A stretch of DNA of 64,000 nucleotides, taken from the NCBI GenBank assembly GCA_019054805.1, contig JAHQIY010000007.1, positions 3,849,501 to 3,913,500 of the forward strand, written 5' to 3'. Under the pieces are notes generated by a model. The model had not been told where the DNA came from. It was given only the letters and a program-made list of their open reading frames with translations, and did no database searches. Source of the DNA: Brachionus manjavacas. Taxonomy: Eukaryota > Rotifera > Eurotatoria > Ploima > Brachionidae. Shown piece after piece: positions 1-11,257 of this stretch; positions within the stretch are counted from its first letter, which is position 1; every line of letters starts with the position of its first letter. Both the position numbers and the translations under genes were made by a program.

Positions 1-736
1 TTGTAGCTGAAATTTTTCAAATAATTAAATAAATAGATATTTGAAAATTTTGCTAAAGTTTATGAATAAATTTTGACTGTCCAATTTATTTAGTGAAAAT
101 TTTAATCAAATTTTAATCAAATTATATCATATGATATCACATGAAATGATGTGACAAGTTAATTTTTCTAATTATTTATTGTTTGTTTTCTGTTACAAAA
201 TAATCTAAAAGATATGAGAAAAGGATGGTGGTTGTGGTTTATACTTTTAAATTAAGTTAAATAAAGATATTAAGACGTTTTATAAAAAAACATATTGATA
301 AAAAATTTGCAAAAAGATTTTTTTAAAGGGATAATATTAAATTTAATTTTTTCCTTTTAAATTTTTTTAAAACTAAAAGAAATGGATTTATTTTACTTTA
401 TCATTTACTTATTAAAATTTGATATTTTATACTAAGCAGCTTTGTTCAAAGTCATTGGCAATTTGATTAAAAAGCAAATTTTGCACAGTAAAAAAAATTA
501 AGATATCAATTGGAAAAATTTTAAAAATTAACTAAAATCTTTTTTGTTATATATTTAAAATCAATTATTCCTTTTTTTCTTAAAAGCATCTTTAAAATAT
601 AAAATATAATAAATATAATTATTTAGTATATCCAAAAAATTCCTATAATAATGAGAAATAATAGGTATTCACTAAATCTTTACTCAAATCGGTAATTCCA
701 AATTTGATTGAATTTATATAGCTTAAGTATCACTGT
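1..736. other. AT-rich intergenic sequence, no gene seen
   Basis: No open frame of credible composition and no RNA gene is visible. The stretch is homopolymer-rich AT sequence. Confidence 0.6.
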
Positions 737-945
737 CAAATTACTACAAAAATTTATAACAAGCACCTTGAGAAACATTTACCGTTAAGCATAAGGTATT
801 TGTTTCTCAAAGTGATTCATTATTCAATTGAAAATGAATCGATAAATAGGATAAATAAAGTTTTAATGATAAATATAAAATTAATTTGTTAAATTCTCAT
901 TATTCAATTTGATTTTATTAGTTTATTCAATGTATATTAAGCAAC
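737..945 (+). repeat. Interspersed repeat copy A (inverted partner at 10135-10357)
   Basis: About 200 bp match the reverse complement of 10135-10357 with scattered differences and small gaps. The match covers a core around 760-860 and a flank around 870-940. In one frame both copies encode nearly the same peptide, with EKHLPLSIRY followed by SIENESIN, which suggests a protein-derived origin. Copy A has an in-frame stop just upstream. The family is unidentified. Confidence 0.7.
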
Positions 946-1674
946 CTTGAATGGTAAATTTGTTTATTTAAATGAATTATGTATATTTATTTGGGAATTT
1001 AATAATTTAATATTTTTCATATTTTTATAAATTATCGTTCGTGAGTTTTTTGAAATTTAAAATAATGAATGCAAAGTTAATCTTTTCCAATCGGGTAGAG
1101 CTAGAGCCAATAAATTCTGTGCATTGAAAGACACAACCTTTAAGTTCATTATAAAAAAATTCGGGAACATTTCAGGATTTTCGAAGAATATCTTAACTTG
1201 ATTCTATTATTTATTGTGACACTTACAAATGCGGGACCTTTATCTTTTTTTGTACCCTTTCTATTCAATTTATTCAATAAAATGAAGTTTTATTGAAAAA
1301 ACCTTTAGAATTGAATTCTTTATTTAAATTTAAATAAAAAAACTTTTTTAAGTTATCAAAAAATCGACGTTTTGAGAAATTTTTAGCACAAAAGATTTAT
1401 CTTTTTATTTTTTTTTATTTGCCTATGAGGCTTATTTTATTTTAAACAATTAATTATTTTTTGTTAAAGGCTTAAAAATAAACAAAAAATAATTAAGCTT
1501 ATTTTTTTTTGATAAAAAAGATTGTTCCTTTTTTAATATGATGCTCAAAGTATCATTGTCACACACCCTCACTTCATTTCATTTACTATTATCCGTCGAA
1601 AATAGAAAAAATAACGTTGTTGTCCAAAATAGGTCATATTTGACCCAGAGAAAAAAAATATTATTTTAAAAAAT
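946..1674. other. AT-rich intergenic sequence, no gene seen
   Basis: Only poly-T and poly-A runs and short AT repeats are seen here. Nothing coding can be supported. Confidence 0.55.
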
Positions 1675-4122
1675 AATGGTTTAATTTTTTGTGTTTGAAT
1701 CAGAAAATGTATCCAATGTTGAAATTACAATGAAAAGGTGTGATTTTTCAAATATTTTTTTCAGTTTCAAAAAACTTTTAAAAAATCCAATTATTTATTT
1801 TCTTCCATGCAAATGCTCATTCAAAATAAAAACACATGAAAAAACTAAAAAAAATTTAAATAATATATTATAAAATAAAAAATGAACAAAAAAAAAAAAT
1901 AAAAAAAATAGATAAATAATTCATTAGATTAAATTTTATATTCAATTGTTGAAAATCTGGATTTAGTCGGTAAGGTGAACCAAAGTTCACTTATTTTCCA
2001 AAAAATTCTTGTTCTCAAGTTTTGTGAGTTATTGGTTCACCAAATTTTTTTGTTCAAAATAGAATTAGACGAATAATTTTTAGATTAAGTAAACAATTGA
2101 ATAAAGCTATTTAATAGAATGCCTAATTGTCGAAACTGATATAAAAATTAGTAAATAATTTTCTTTGGTTTTTTATTGAAGGAGCTTTAGAATTAGCATT
2201 TGCCCTGATCTGGTTGACTTGGTATTACCCTTTCAACAATCCCAAATAGGGGGTCCTTTTTTCAAGGATTTTCGCCAGTTTTTCGGATCGACATGTACCA
2301 TAATATTTTTTTTTGCCTTTTTCTGAAAATTTACATCAAATTACACTACAAAAATAATTTTCTTTAATAGAAATAAGTTTTTTGAGTAATTGATTGATGA
2401 AAAAAGAAAAAAAAATCGAATTTTTGCAATTTTGGTCTTTAAAATCTATTCCGACTTGGCAACACTTATGTTAAGCCGAAATTTTTTTTAATTTTATTCT
2501 TTGACCAATTTGAAACATAAGTTAGCTTTTTTTTTATTTTTAAAATTTCAGTTATAAAATGCGCTAAACAAAACCATATTTTTAACGTTTAAAATTTTTA
2601 TTAAGTATTTTTGACATTTTTCATAGAAAATAATTAAAATACATCAAAACTAAGTTTCTTAATTTAATTTTGTATTAAAATCTTTATTTTTTTTATGGGT
2701 TTGAGGGCAACTACTAGATTTAGCCCCAAATAATTTCGTTAAAACTTCTTGATAACTTGATTCATTATTATACATATCTAATGCGACCCAAAATCTATTC
2801 CAAAGTTTTTCATTTACTATTTATCTTTAAAAAGCCTTAATCCATCTTTAATAAGATCTAAAAGCTTACTAAAATCTTGATCATTGTTTTTTCTAACATA
2901 TGATTTTAAGTAACAATATAGGCCTTCAATTGGGTTCAACTCACAGTGGTATTTAGGACAAAATAACACTTTAAAGTCAGAATCGGTAGCCAGTTTTTGA
3001 AGATGTGTATTCTCGTTATTAAAAGCTTGATGTTCTTGCAATTTTGCTCTCAGCTCATTCAATGTTATATCACTAGATTTAATATTCTCATCGATTAATC
3101 CAAGTTCGTTTCATATTTAAATTAAACCTTTATAATTTCCATTTTCATCTCGGCAAGATAGACTTTAATGATAAATTAAAAAAAATATTCATTTAACTTA
3201 AAATAAAATTACATTTTTTTCTTGATCATCTATCATCCATTTTAATTCGTCATAAATGCAATTAGCACCTGGAAATTTATTAAACATTCTTACATCGTAG
3301 ATTTTTGCCGAATGAGTTCTCGCGTCATAATCACCTTAAAAAGAATCAAGCGAGAAATAGGATAATAAAATGTGTGTTTTTCCTTTTTTTAATCAAAGTT
3401 TGACGTAAAATTACGAGTCAATTAGAAAAACTCAGTTGGAAAGACATTTCAATTTTATAAAATTAATTCAAATATGTTTTTTAAAAATAATGTTTGTAAG
3501 TTTATCAAATTATTTTTTTGTTTTTAAATTATTACCAAAAATAATAAGAATATTAGCAAATTTATGTTGTCTTTTGCAGAAAAACTAAAAGTTCTATAAA
3601 AAACTAACTAGAAATTTGAATTCAGCATAAAAAATTACTCTATGTTTCAGATTTTAAATAATTCTTAAAATTTATTCGGCTAAACTACGGTTTATCATTT
3701 GGGGCACCTTAAATTTTTTAACTTAGGTGAACTAATATCTCATAAAACCTGAGAACAAAAATTGTTCAAGTGAATCATAGTTTACCTAATCCACTTGAAC
3801 ACGAAAAACTTAGTTTTTTTTTCATATAAAATTTTTACTTTAGTGATAATTTACTTTCGTTTGGTGCATTTTAACAAATACTTAATTTAAGAAATAATGG
3901 AAAACAGAGCGTAGATGGTTTTTCAACTACAAGTATTATCTTTAAGGATCATCATATCACAAACCAAAAGTCAAAATTTATAAAATAAAACTCTAAGTTT
4001 TTCTTGTTAGCAATTTTTTTTTTTTTTAAGACTGAAAAAAATATCTGAAACATCGCACTTTTTCATTGTAATTTCGACATTTGATACATTTTCTAATTCA
4101 AACACAAATATAAACCAATTTA
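1675..4122. mobile_element. DNA transposon with terminal inverted repeats, copy 1
   Basis: The ends are inverted repeats of about 90 bp: 1675-1768 matches the reverse complement of about 4030-4122 at close to 90%. The tips read TGGTTTA and TAAACCA. A subterminal block (about 1930-2260) and the right end (about 3710-4122) recur in copy 2 at 35608-35950 and 36160-36557. The interior carries a decayed DDE transposase on the minus strand (2817-3360). I could not see a convincing target-site duplication. The superfamily is uncertain. Confidence 0.75.
2817..3360 (-). pseudogene. DDE-type transposase C-terminal remnant
   Basis: The main readable block (2817-3110) holds the motif CPKYHCELNPIEG. This is the H-x-E-L-N-P-I-E signature around the last catalytic glutamate of DDE transposases of the IS630/Tc1-related eukaryotic type. 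It is followed by a basic YLKSYVRK helix. Further upstream on the same strand, about 3230-3350, a second frame reads THSAKIYDVRMFN and PGANCIYDELKWM, which looks like an earlier part of the same enzyme. The two parts are separated by frame breaks and stops. The gene lies inside the inverted-repeat element 1675-4122 and was presumably its own transposase. It is clearly non-functional. Confidence 0.7.
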
Positions 4123-4490
4123 TTAAAAACTGCTTTTATTAAATTTTATTAAATAATTATTCAAGTAGAAAAAAATTAAAAAATGATTAAAATTAATTCA
4201 TTGTTTCTAAATGATATTTAAAACAATACTTGTATATTGGCAGCAAGTTGTATCTCGCTTTTTTTATCAATTTCGTTTTGCCACACAAAATTTTTACTCG
4301 AAGCTCTTCTTTTCAGGGTCTATTTACTAATTGGCTTGCCGGTTCTTTTAAAAAATCCTTAAATTATTAAAAATATATTAAGGATGAAAAGTGAAGTGTT
4401 TTTTTTTTATATTCTAAAAAAGGGATAAGCAATTTATCAAATGAAAAATAATTGTTTGATTTTTAAAATATAATCTAATTAATATAAATT
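4123..4490. other. Intergenic, no gene seen
   Basis: AT-rich spacer between the inverted-repeat element and the LINE fragment. No supported feature. Confidence 0.5.
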
Positions 4491-5910
4491 ATGAATTGCA
4501 ATAATTCTGCACTGCATCCTCCTGATCGGACCTTAATTATACATCCACCTAAATCCTCAATTCTTTGTGATGAATCAGTAACCAACTAAGGTAGAAGACG
4601 CAAAAGCAATGTCTCTTTAGTTAAAAGGACAAAAACAGATAAAGTGGAGTAAAGTGACATAGATGAGGAAGAAACAACATCTCAAAAACAAATTGCGGAT
4701 TTGATAAAAAGAATTAAATACATGTGGGTTTAATCCGTCGTTCCCACTCGCTATTCGTTTATTCAAACTTCGAATGTATTTGAGTGCGAAGATAGCTCCG
4801 TATCAATTTTACTTACTTGATGTCAAATTAAATCAAAATTAGTAAGCTTGTTAAATCATGGAGAGAATCATTAGAGATACAGTGATGTTACTAATCTAAA
4901 CCGACAAGACCTGATTGCCAATCAACAACATTGCTTTGTCGAGATGAAATCATATTTTCGAAACAATTGACATAATTACTGAAGCGTCAAAAAAGGTGAT
5001 TTTCCTCTGCAGTTGTCTAATTTGATTTTACCAATGAATTTGACTTAGTTTCAATAAAGCATTAATAAAAAAGTACAGGCTTACGAATTCGGCGATAAGA
5101 TTAAAAACTGGCTCTCTAATTGTTTGATTGGAAGGAAGCAGCTTGTTGTTCTGGGCGAAATAGCTTCTGGATCTGTACCAGGCCCTCTTCTTTTCGTTAT
5201 TTATATTAACGACAAACCAAACACTGCAACAAGTTTAATCAAATGCTTTTCTGATGACACCAAGCTGATAAACATCATTAGGAACCGTCTTGAAAATGCT
5301 GTTCCTTTAGTACATTCAAACAGTTGAACGTTTCGTTTGTAAGACCACATCTAGAGTATGCAGAAGCACCTTGGAGTCCCTTTATAAAAAAAACTCAAAC
5401 ATTCTTGAATAAGAGCAAAGAAGAGCTAAAAAATTAGTATTTACTTTAAAAAATCAAGAATATGAAGAAAGACTTACAAAATTGCGATTAACGAAAATTA
5501 AGGCATGACGTGAACGTGGAGACTTAATCGAGACCTTCAAGATAATGAACGGTTAAGGTATAGTTCAGCTTCAAAATTCACACATTTAAAGTCATGCTCC
5601 CTTATCTAATAGTCCAGCTGGAAGAATCCGAAGACATCCAAGAAGATTGACCAAATAATTGACAAAATTTAAAATTAGAAAAAGATTCGTAATATGTTAA
5701 AAATAACAAAAACAAAAACAAAAATGAGCAATTTGCTGACAAGTCTTTCATGACAAGAGAAGAAGCATGTGAATTAATGAATGCATTAACAAGCTTTAAG
5801 ATTAAGAAATGCATTGCCGTATTTTCTCGTGTAATATCCCACTGGGAACCTAAATGAGACATGATCTAATGTCTCTAGGAAATTATATGAAACTAAGCAA
5901 TTTTTCAATA
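4491..5910 (+). mobile_element. Degenerate CR1/L2-type LINE
   Basis: Reverse transcriptase pieces are readable in order on the plus strand. Block one, about 5060-5140, reads KKVQAYEFGDKIKNWL and GRKQLVVL. Block two, about 5155-5280, reads GSVPGPLLFVIYIND and then FSDDTKLI, where the usual catalytic FADD has become FSDD. Block three, about 5335-5400, reads VRPHLEYA and WSPFIKKT. Block four, about 5415-5560, reads RRAKKLVF and ERGDLIETFKIMNG. Several frameshifts, stops and an internal deletion between the motifs separate them. An ATG-led peptide at 4491 could be the start of ORF1 but is weak. A short AATAATAATAA run at 5908-5918 fits the 3' tail of this LINE type. It is inactive. Confidence 0.75.
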
Positions 5911-5944
5911 ATAATAACCCCTGTATATTATATGAGACATTAAG

Positions 5945-6845
5945 CTACACCAAGTGAAACAAGGTAATTTTACTCACTAAGTTATTAAAATTACTGAATC
6001 CAATGAATTTCAGGGATAGCCACAAGCAAATTAGAAAATGGATAGAAAATAAGCAAAAGATTATTGATTTACCCAGTCGTGTAACCAGAGCACGTATACA
6101 GCGTGATGGGACTGTTGTGTATTCGGATTTGGAGAATGAGTTGAAGGCTTGGATTCTTGAACAAAGATTGTTAGGCTCCATCTTGGATGGAAAGTCAATT
6201 AAGAGACAAGCTTAAGACATTGCATAGAAAGATCATTTGGATTTTGGTGCATCTAATGGCTGGTTTTGAAGATTTCTGAGACGATCGATTTTTGTTTTGC
6301 GCCGAATTACTACCAGTGGCAGAGATCTTCCAAGAAACTGTAAAGATATTGTGCTTGATTTTTTTTACAAATGAAGACACGAATTATGTTTGGTACCACA
6401 TTCATCAATTGTAAATTTTGATGAAACCAGCATTTACTTAGACTCAAGAAGTAATTAAACTTACGACCAACAAGGCGCTAAACGAGTACCAGCAATAACT
6501 ATCGGTAATGAAATAACTAGAGTATCAATTTGCTTTCCAGCTGCAGCGAATGGTTATAAGTTTAAGCCGTTAATTGTGATCTCAAGGGTAAACCCCTCGA
6601 AAAACTTCAAGCCACCTGCAAACATCATAGTTGTTTACAGGAAGAGTGGTGTCTTCAATGAAGATATGGTGATGAATGGTATATTTAAGAGATGTATAGT
6701 TGCAAAAATTACTTCAAAAAATCTTCAAAATCTGTCTCTGATTTTCGATCAAGCAACTTGTCACCTTGCCAAAAATCTTAATGAATATTTAGCTTTAAAC
6801 AACATCAATATAATGTACATACCAAAGAGACTAATAAATTTACTT
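5945..6845 (+). pseudogene. pogo/Tc5-like transposase remnant
   Basis: A CENP-B/Tc5-type helix-turn-helix region is readable at 6003-6215, with RKWIENKQKI, TRARIQRDG and LKAWILEQR. It is followed, after frame breaks, by DDE_1 superfamily motifs: NFDETSIYLD (first catalytic Asp, about 6418), KRVPAITIGNEITRVS (about 6480) and IFDQATCHLAKNLNEYL (second Asp, about 6750). The order matches pogo/Tigger/jerky-like transposases. Stops at about 6213, 6270 and 6454 and loss of the C-terminus, where the GC-rich foldback sequence begins at 6846, show it is dead. Confidence 0.75.
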
Positions 6846-7045
6846 CAGACAAAACCGCTAAAACGGCCGATCAAAATAGAGACCGGCCAAATTGGCGTTC
6901 GGTCAAAAATACAGCCGGCAATAAAAACGGCCATTGACCGCCATTTGGACTGGCCGCTTTTTTGACCGGCCGTTTCAGTGGTCCGGCCGTATTTTGGACA
7001 GGCAATTTTGGCCACCGGCCAGTCCAAAAAGCGATCAGTTATTTT
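6846..7045. repeat. GC-rich foldback repeat (left part)
   Basis: The stretch is packed with GGCC, CCGGCC and GACCGGCC words and with inverted copies of a TGGACTGGCCGCTTTTT-like segment, so it can fold on itself. Its base composition stands out sharply from the AT-rich surroundings. A similar piece with TGGCTGGCCAAAATTGGCC lies at 8757-8795, on the other side of an RTE-type LINE. The LINE therefore probably inserted into, or beside, this element. Confidence 0.6.
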
Positions 7046-8740
7046 TTTTTTCCATATCCTCTCCTTGTGGAACATAGGGTCATTACTTTTGATTTCCACT
7101 CAAATCGATCTTTTGCCTTTACCCTTGCTTCTCCCCATGTCATTCCAATTTAGATGAGCTCTTTCCTGATTGTTGACCTCTATGTTGCTGCTGGCCATCC
7201 TACCTTACGTCGCCCTTGAGGTTTCCATTGAAGTGCTTTTTTTGGTATCCCTGTTTCTTTCATGTTTCGTTTGAGAATCCTCCGCAGGTTTCCCGTGTGG
7301 AAGGTGTTAAGACTTTTCCTGTCAGATTCTCAAACCTCCTAACATTTATTTCAGTACATCAGTGTTGCTTTAACTACTCTGTTGTATAGTTTAAGTTTTG
7401 TTTCCTTACTGTAGCTGATTGACTTCCATACTGGTTTGAGTCTTGCGAAGGCACTTCTTTGTTTTAGTGATTGTGCTACCTAGGTATGTGATTTCTTTTA
7501 CACCATCGATTGGTGTGCAATCGATGATTATCGGGGTACCAAAGTTGGTATTTATGCACAAAACTTTCGTTTTGGCCACATTTATTTCGTGCCCGGTTAG
7601 TTTTGCGTTGTTCGCCAACTCTTGTGTCTAAATATGCATATGTGCTTCTGTATTAGAAATTAGAACCAGATCGTCCGCAAAGTCTAAGTCTTCAAACTTT
7701 GCTGTTAATCCCCATTATATACCATTCGCACTGGCAGTTGTTTTCTTCATGACATAGTCAATCAGTATTATGAATAGTGTCGGAGAGAGAACGCACCATT
7801 GTCTGACTCCTGTAAACAAATTGAAGCTCTCAGATTGTCCTTTTTCCAGAATCACGATACACTCGAATTTCTCTATGTATGGTCATCAAAGGCTTTCTGG
7901 AAGTCAATGAAGTTAAGATAGCACTTTCTTAAAGTCAATACCCAGGGCTTTTCTGTTTTTCAGAGCCTTTATCGCAGCTTCAATTTCCTTTAGGTATTGC
8001 ACTTCGGTATTAATATCGAGGTCAAAGCTAGTTGCATCAGGTTTTAGAGACTCTATAGGTTCTGGTCTATTTAGAACTTCTCTAAAGTGCTCAACCCATC
8101 TTTGCCCTTGCTCTTTTTCAGTCGTTAGGATACGACTCTTTATGTCTTTCACCAATGCTGTTCTTTTCTGTATCTTGTCTGTATATCCGAATCCTCTTTT
8201 TGTTCAAGTTTTTGGAGGCTTTTTCAAAGCTTTGTTCTGTATTCTGATTTACGTTTGGGGTTATTTAGACGTCCAACATCGTATTTCTTTTATGCATTTT
8301 TCTGATAGGCTTTACTTAGTTTCAACTTTATACACGCTCCTACCAGATAATGATCACTATTTTCCTCTTCCCTTGCTTCGTTAGTTGAGGCATAGCATTT
8401 AATGATGAATGTGTTACAATGATACAATGCTTTCCTTTTAGCCGTGTGCGAATCAGTCTTTCACTTATAGGCTCCCATTCCTTCATTGCATCCTTTTCTT
8501 GCTTTGAAAGCATTATCTCTACGCCGTGTTGTCTTGTGTTAGATCCAGAATTCAGGAAGGTCCAACTACTGTTGCTTATTTGGCTTGATCCTGTCCAGCG
8601 ACTTTCACATATACCTAGCACCTATAAACCGTATTTATCCATGACCAGTGCGGCTTGAGCGCATCTTGAATGTTTCGGACATGGTTCTGACATTCCAGGT
8701 TCCGACTACATCTGTGTTTCGCAGTAAATATCCCACTTTT
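7046..8740 (-). mobile_element. RTE-type LINE, internally deleted and frameshifted
   Basis: Minus-strand motifs appear in the right order for an RTE/BovB-like non-LTR retrotransposon. The apurinic endonuclease start GTWNVRTM is at about 8680-8710. LGICESRWTGS and WEPISERLIRTRLK follow at 8340-8621. The linker LTTEKEQGQRWVEHFREVLN lies at about 8070-8135. RT motifs are VLSPTLFIILIDYV (about 7750-7800), the catalytic FADDLVLIS (about 7665-7690), INVAKTKVLCIN and ITYLGSTIT (7406-7618). The C-terminal KALQWKPQGRRK is at about 7200-7235, and WGEARVKAKDRF and MTLCSTRR are at about 7070-7140. The total of 1.7 kb against roughly 3 kb for an intact element, plus frameshifts, shows deletions. Confidence 0.85.
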
Positions 8741-8756
8741 CTGCTTCATCAGCTCG

Positions 8757-8795
8757 ACCGCAAGTTGGCTGGCCAAAATTGGCCGTCTGCCAACA
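8757..8795. repeat. GC-rich foldback repeat (right part)
   Basis: Short segment containing the palindromic word GGCCAAAATTGGCC, resembling the element at 6846-7045 on the other side of the RTE LINE. Confidence 0.45.
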
Positions 8796-8889
8796 CTAGT
8801 AAGAAATGGGGTCTAAAACCTGAAAGCACTACGAAATCTTTACAATTCCATAATAGGGTGAATTTTTGATTAAGCTTTTTCTTATTCAA

Positions 8890-9240
8890 ATTCATTATCA
8901 GAAACAAGCATTAAAAAAAAATCGTTCAGAACTCAGCAGTTAGACTTATCTTAATTCTAAAATATGATGCCCCCTCTAATATTATGTACCTGAGAGGCTT
9001 TAAATAAACTTAAACTATTAACAGCTCGACTTTTTCAGTTAAATGAGAGATATGTCAGGGCAGGATTGATTCATTCTATTTGATTAGTAGTTAGATTAAT
9101 AGAGGAATACAAAGCGGGTTTCTAATCAAGATACATCGAATACCTGATTCCATTGTGTAATTGCTATCTAACTATTTCTTCTATCTTTCGTGAAACGTTC
9201 ACAATCTAAACATGTAGCACCTGTGATTACTCATATCAAT
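8890..9240 (+). mobile_element. LINE reverse-transcriptase C-terminal remnant
   Basis: Across two frames on the plus strand one reads NSAVRLILILKYDAPSNIMY, then LKLLTARLFQLNERYVRAGL, then LVVRLIEEYKAGF and IEYLIPLCNCY. The NSAVR-LILKL-YDAPS-like pattern followed by a helical RYV block is typical of the region after the RT domain in non-LTR elements. One frameshift and two stops are present. The clade cannot be fixed. Confidence 0.55.
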
Positions 9241-10134
9241 TTATCTTATATTCTATATTTATTTTAATTGATTTTACTTAAAAAATTTTTAAATTTTAAA
9301 TTTTATTTTATTTCTATTTTGATTTGATTTTTAAATTTTTATTTGATAAACTAGGCAAAAAAAATAAATTAAGATAAAAAACTACAGCCCCGATCAGGAA
9401 CACGATACGCAGAAAATGAAATAAGAAGTTGGAAGAACTACCAAACCTGACAATGACAATTGATCTTGAAATTTTAAAAGACATTATTTTTTTTGATCAG
9501 CCACCAATTTTAATTATCTAGTCATTTACATTTAAATTTTATTTTTTGATCAAGATTTAATTAAAAACATAGTAAAATTTAAAATAAAATCATTTCTTTA
9601 TTTTCTTCCCTTCAATTATATTTCTTTAAAGTTTTCTTTTCACTTTACCATCCTTGAGTGTAAGTTAGAGCTAAATTAAAGCGTCATTATTTAAATAGAT
9701 TTCAATAAATACCAAATATAAAGGAGGAATAAAAAATCAGTTTTTGAACTAAAAAAACTAAGTTTTGAATGAGATATCATTTTAGTTAATTTTTAATGGA
9801 TTTTAAACATTCTTAGATAAAAAAAAGTTCCTGGAAAGATCGAAAAATTTCAGGAAAATTGTTTATATTAGTAACAAATAAAAATAAAAAATAAATTACA
9901 ATTACAGGAGCAATTGCGCATAGATATTTGTACAGGCAAGGTACAAGACCCAAAGTCTAGTTTTTTATTTATTAAGTGTTCAATTTTTAGCTTTTTGACA
10001 AAATTGTTGCTAACCAATTTTCAAAGGTTCAGGATTTAATAGTTTATTAATTTATTGAAGAATCGGTTTAAATTATTCATTTAAATATTTAAATATCAAA
10101 ATTTAGATTCTTACCCCTCAAGTTGGTTGATAAT
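9241..10134. other. AT-rich intergenic sequence, no gene seen
   Basis: No coding or structured feature can be supported between the LINE remnant and repeat copy B. Confidence 0.5.
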
Positions 10135-10357
10135 GATTAGAATAACTAATAAAATCAACATTACCAAAAGACTTGTGAGAATTTCACAAATTATTTTTTT
10201 ATCATTGAGACTTTTATCTTATGTAATAGTTTTAAATTGAGACAATACAATCTTAATATTATTTATCGACTCATTTTCAATTGAAAATATAAAATTGTAC
10301 CTTATGCTTAATGGTAAATGTTTCTCAAACTGTTTGTTATAAATTAACTTTGAAATT
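10135..10357 (-). repeat. Interspersed repeat copy B (inverted partner at 737-945)
   Basis: Reverse-complement copy of the 737-945 repeat. On the minus strand it is open for the peptide with EKHLPLSIRY and FSIENESINN. It ends about 30 bp upstream of the trypsin start codon and so overlaps the likely promoter and 5' UTR of that gene. Confidence 0.7.
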
Positions 10358-10388
10358 TGTTTTAACGAAAAATTTTCCAAAGAAAAAA

Positions 10389-11257
10389 ATGAGAGGAGTT
10401 GTGCTTTTAGCATTTTTAGCCAGTTTGGCTCTTGCCCAAGACTCTACCGTGATCAATGAACCTGAGTGTGGTAGAAGAATCGGCGAAATTAGAGGAAAAG
10501 AAGCTGACAAAGTTGTAGGTGGTGTAAGAGCTGATCCAGAAGACTGGGGCTGGCAAACAGCTATGGAATACAACGGTAGATTCACCTGTGGAGGTTCTAT
10601 CTTGAACTCACAATGGGTCATCACTGCTGCTCACTGTGTTTATGGACGTAACTACCCATCATACTACAATTTTAGATTTGGATTACACGACAGATCAAAT
10701 CCAGAATCATATGCTGATTCAAGAAGTGTTTCTAAAATTGTTAGTCATCCAAGATATAGTCAATATACTTTACAAAATGATATTGCTTTGATGAAATTGA
10801 GTGTAAGTTTATTAAAATGGGTTTTGCGAACTTGTAACCAAAATTTTTTCTTTAGTCACCATTGACCTACAGTGATCAAATTTTGCCAGCCTGTATTCCA
10901 GATGATTCATTCAACTTTGCTGGTGAAAGCAGTTATGCTACTGGTTGGGGCACCTTGTTTTCTGGTGGTAGCGTTTCAAGATACTTGATGGAAGTTGAAA
11001 TGCCATTTTTGACTGATTCAAGATGCAAACAAAAATACACTAGCGTTAACACTACAGTTGCCGTATGCGCCGGTGAAGATGGTCAAGGAAAAGATACTTG
11101 CCAAGGTGACTCAGGTGGTCCATTGGTTGTAAAGATACAAGACAGATGGCAATTGGCTGGTCTTACCAGTTGGGGTTATGGTTGTGGTGATGGTGGTGTT
11201 TACACTAGAACTAGCCACTACTATGACTGGATCAAGGAAGTTATCAACAGCAATTAA
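10389..11257 (+). CDS. Secreted trypsin-like serine protease (S1 family)
   Basis: Two exons, 10389-10802 and 10856-11257, are joined across a 53-bp phase-0 intron (donor GTAAGT, acceptor TTTAG) to give 271 residues. I chose the ATG at 10389 because it opens a classic signal peptide (1-17, ending LALAQ); the frame is open further upstream but not plausibly. The zymogen cleavage site is K41-VVGG. The catalytic triad is His82 (TAAHC), Asp131 (NDIAL) and Ser224 (GDSGGP). Asp218, six residues before the serine, predicts trypsin specificity for Arg and Lys. Paired cysteines are present. Secretion and a digestive or extracellular role follow from the family. AATAAA at 11268-11273 lies just after the stop. 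The substrate and exact paralogue cannot be told. Confidence 0.95.

Noticed and set aside
1691..1873. Sixty-codon frame at the left end of the inverted-repeat element
   Set aside because: It lies across the terminal inverted repeat, is not preserved in the other copy and has AT-driven composition.
10337..10624. Minus-strand frame opposite trypsin exon 1
   Set aside because: Shadow of the trypsin coding sequence on the other strand.
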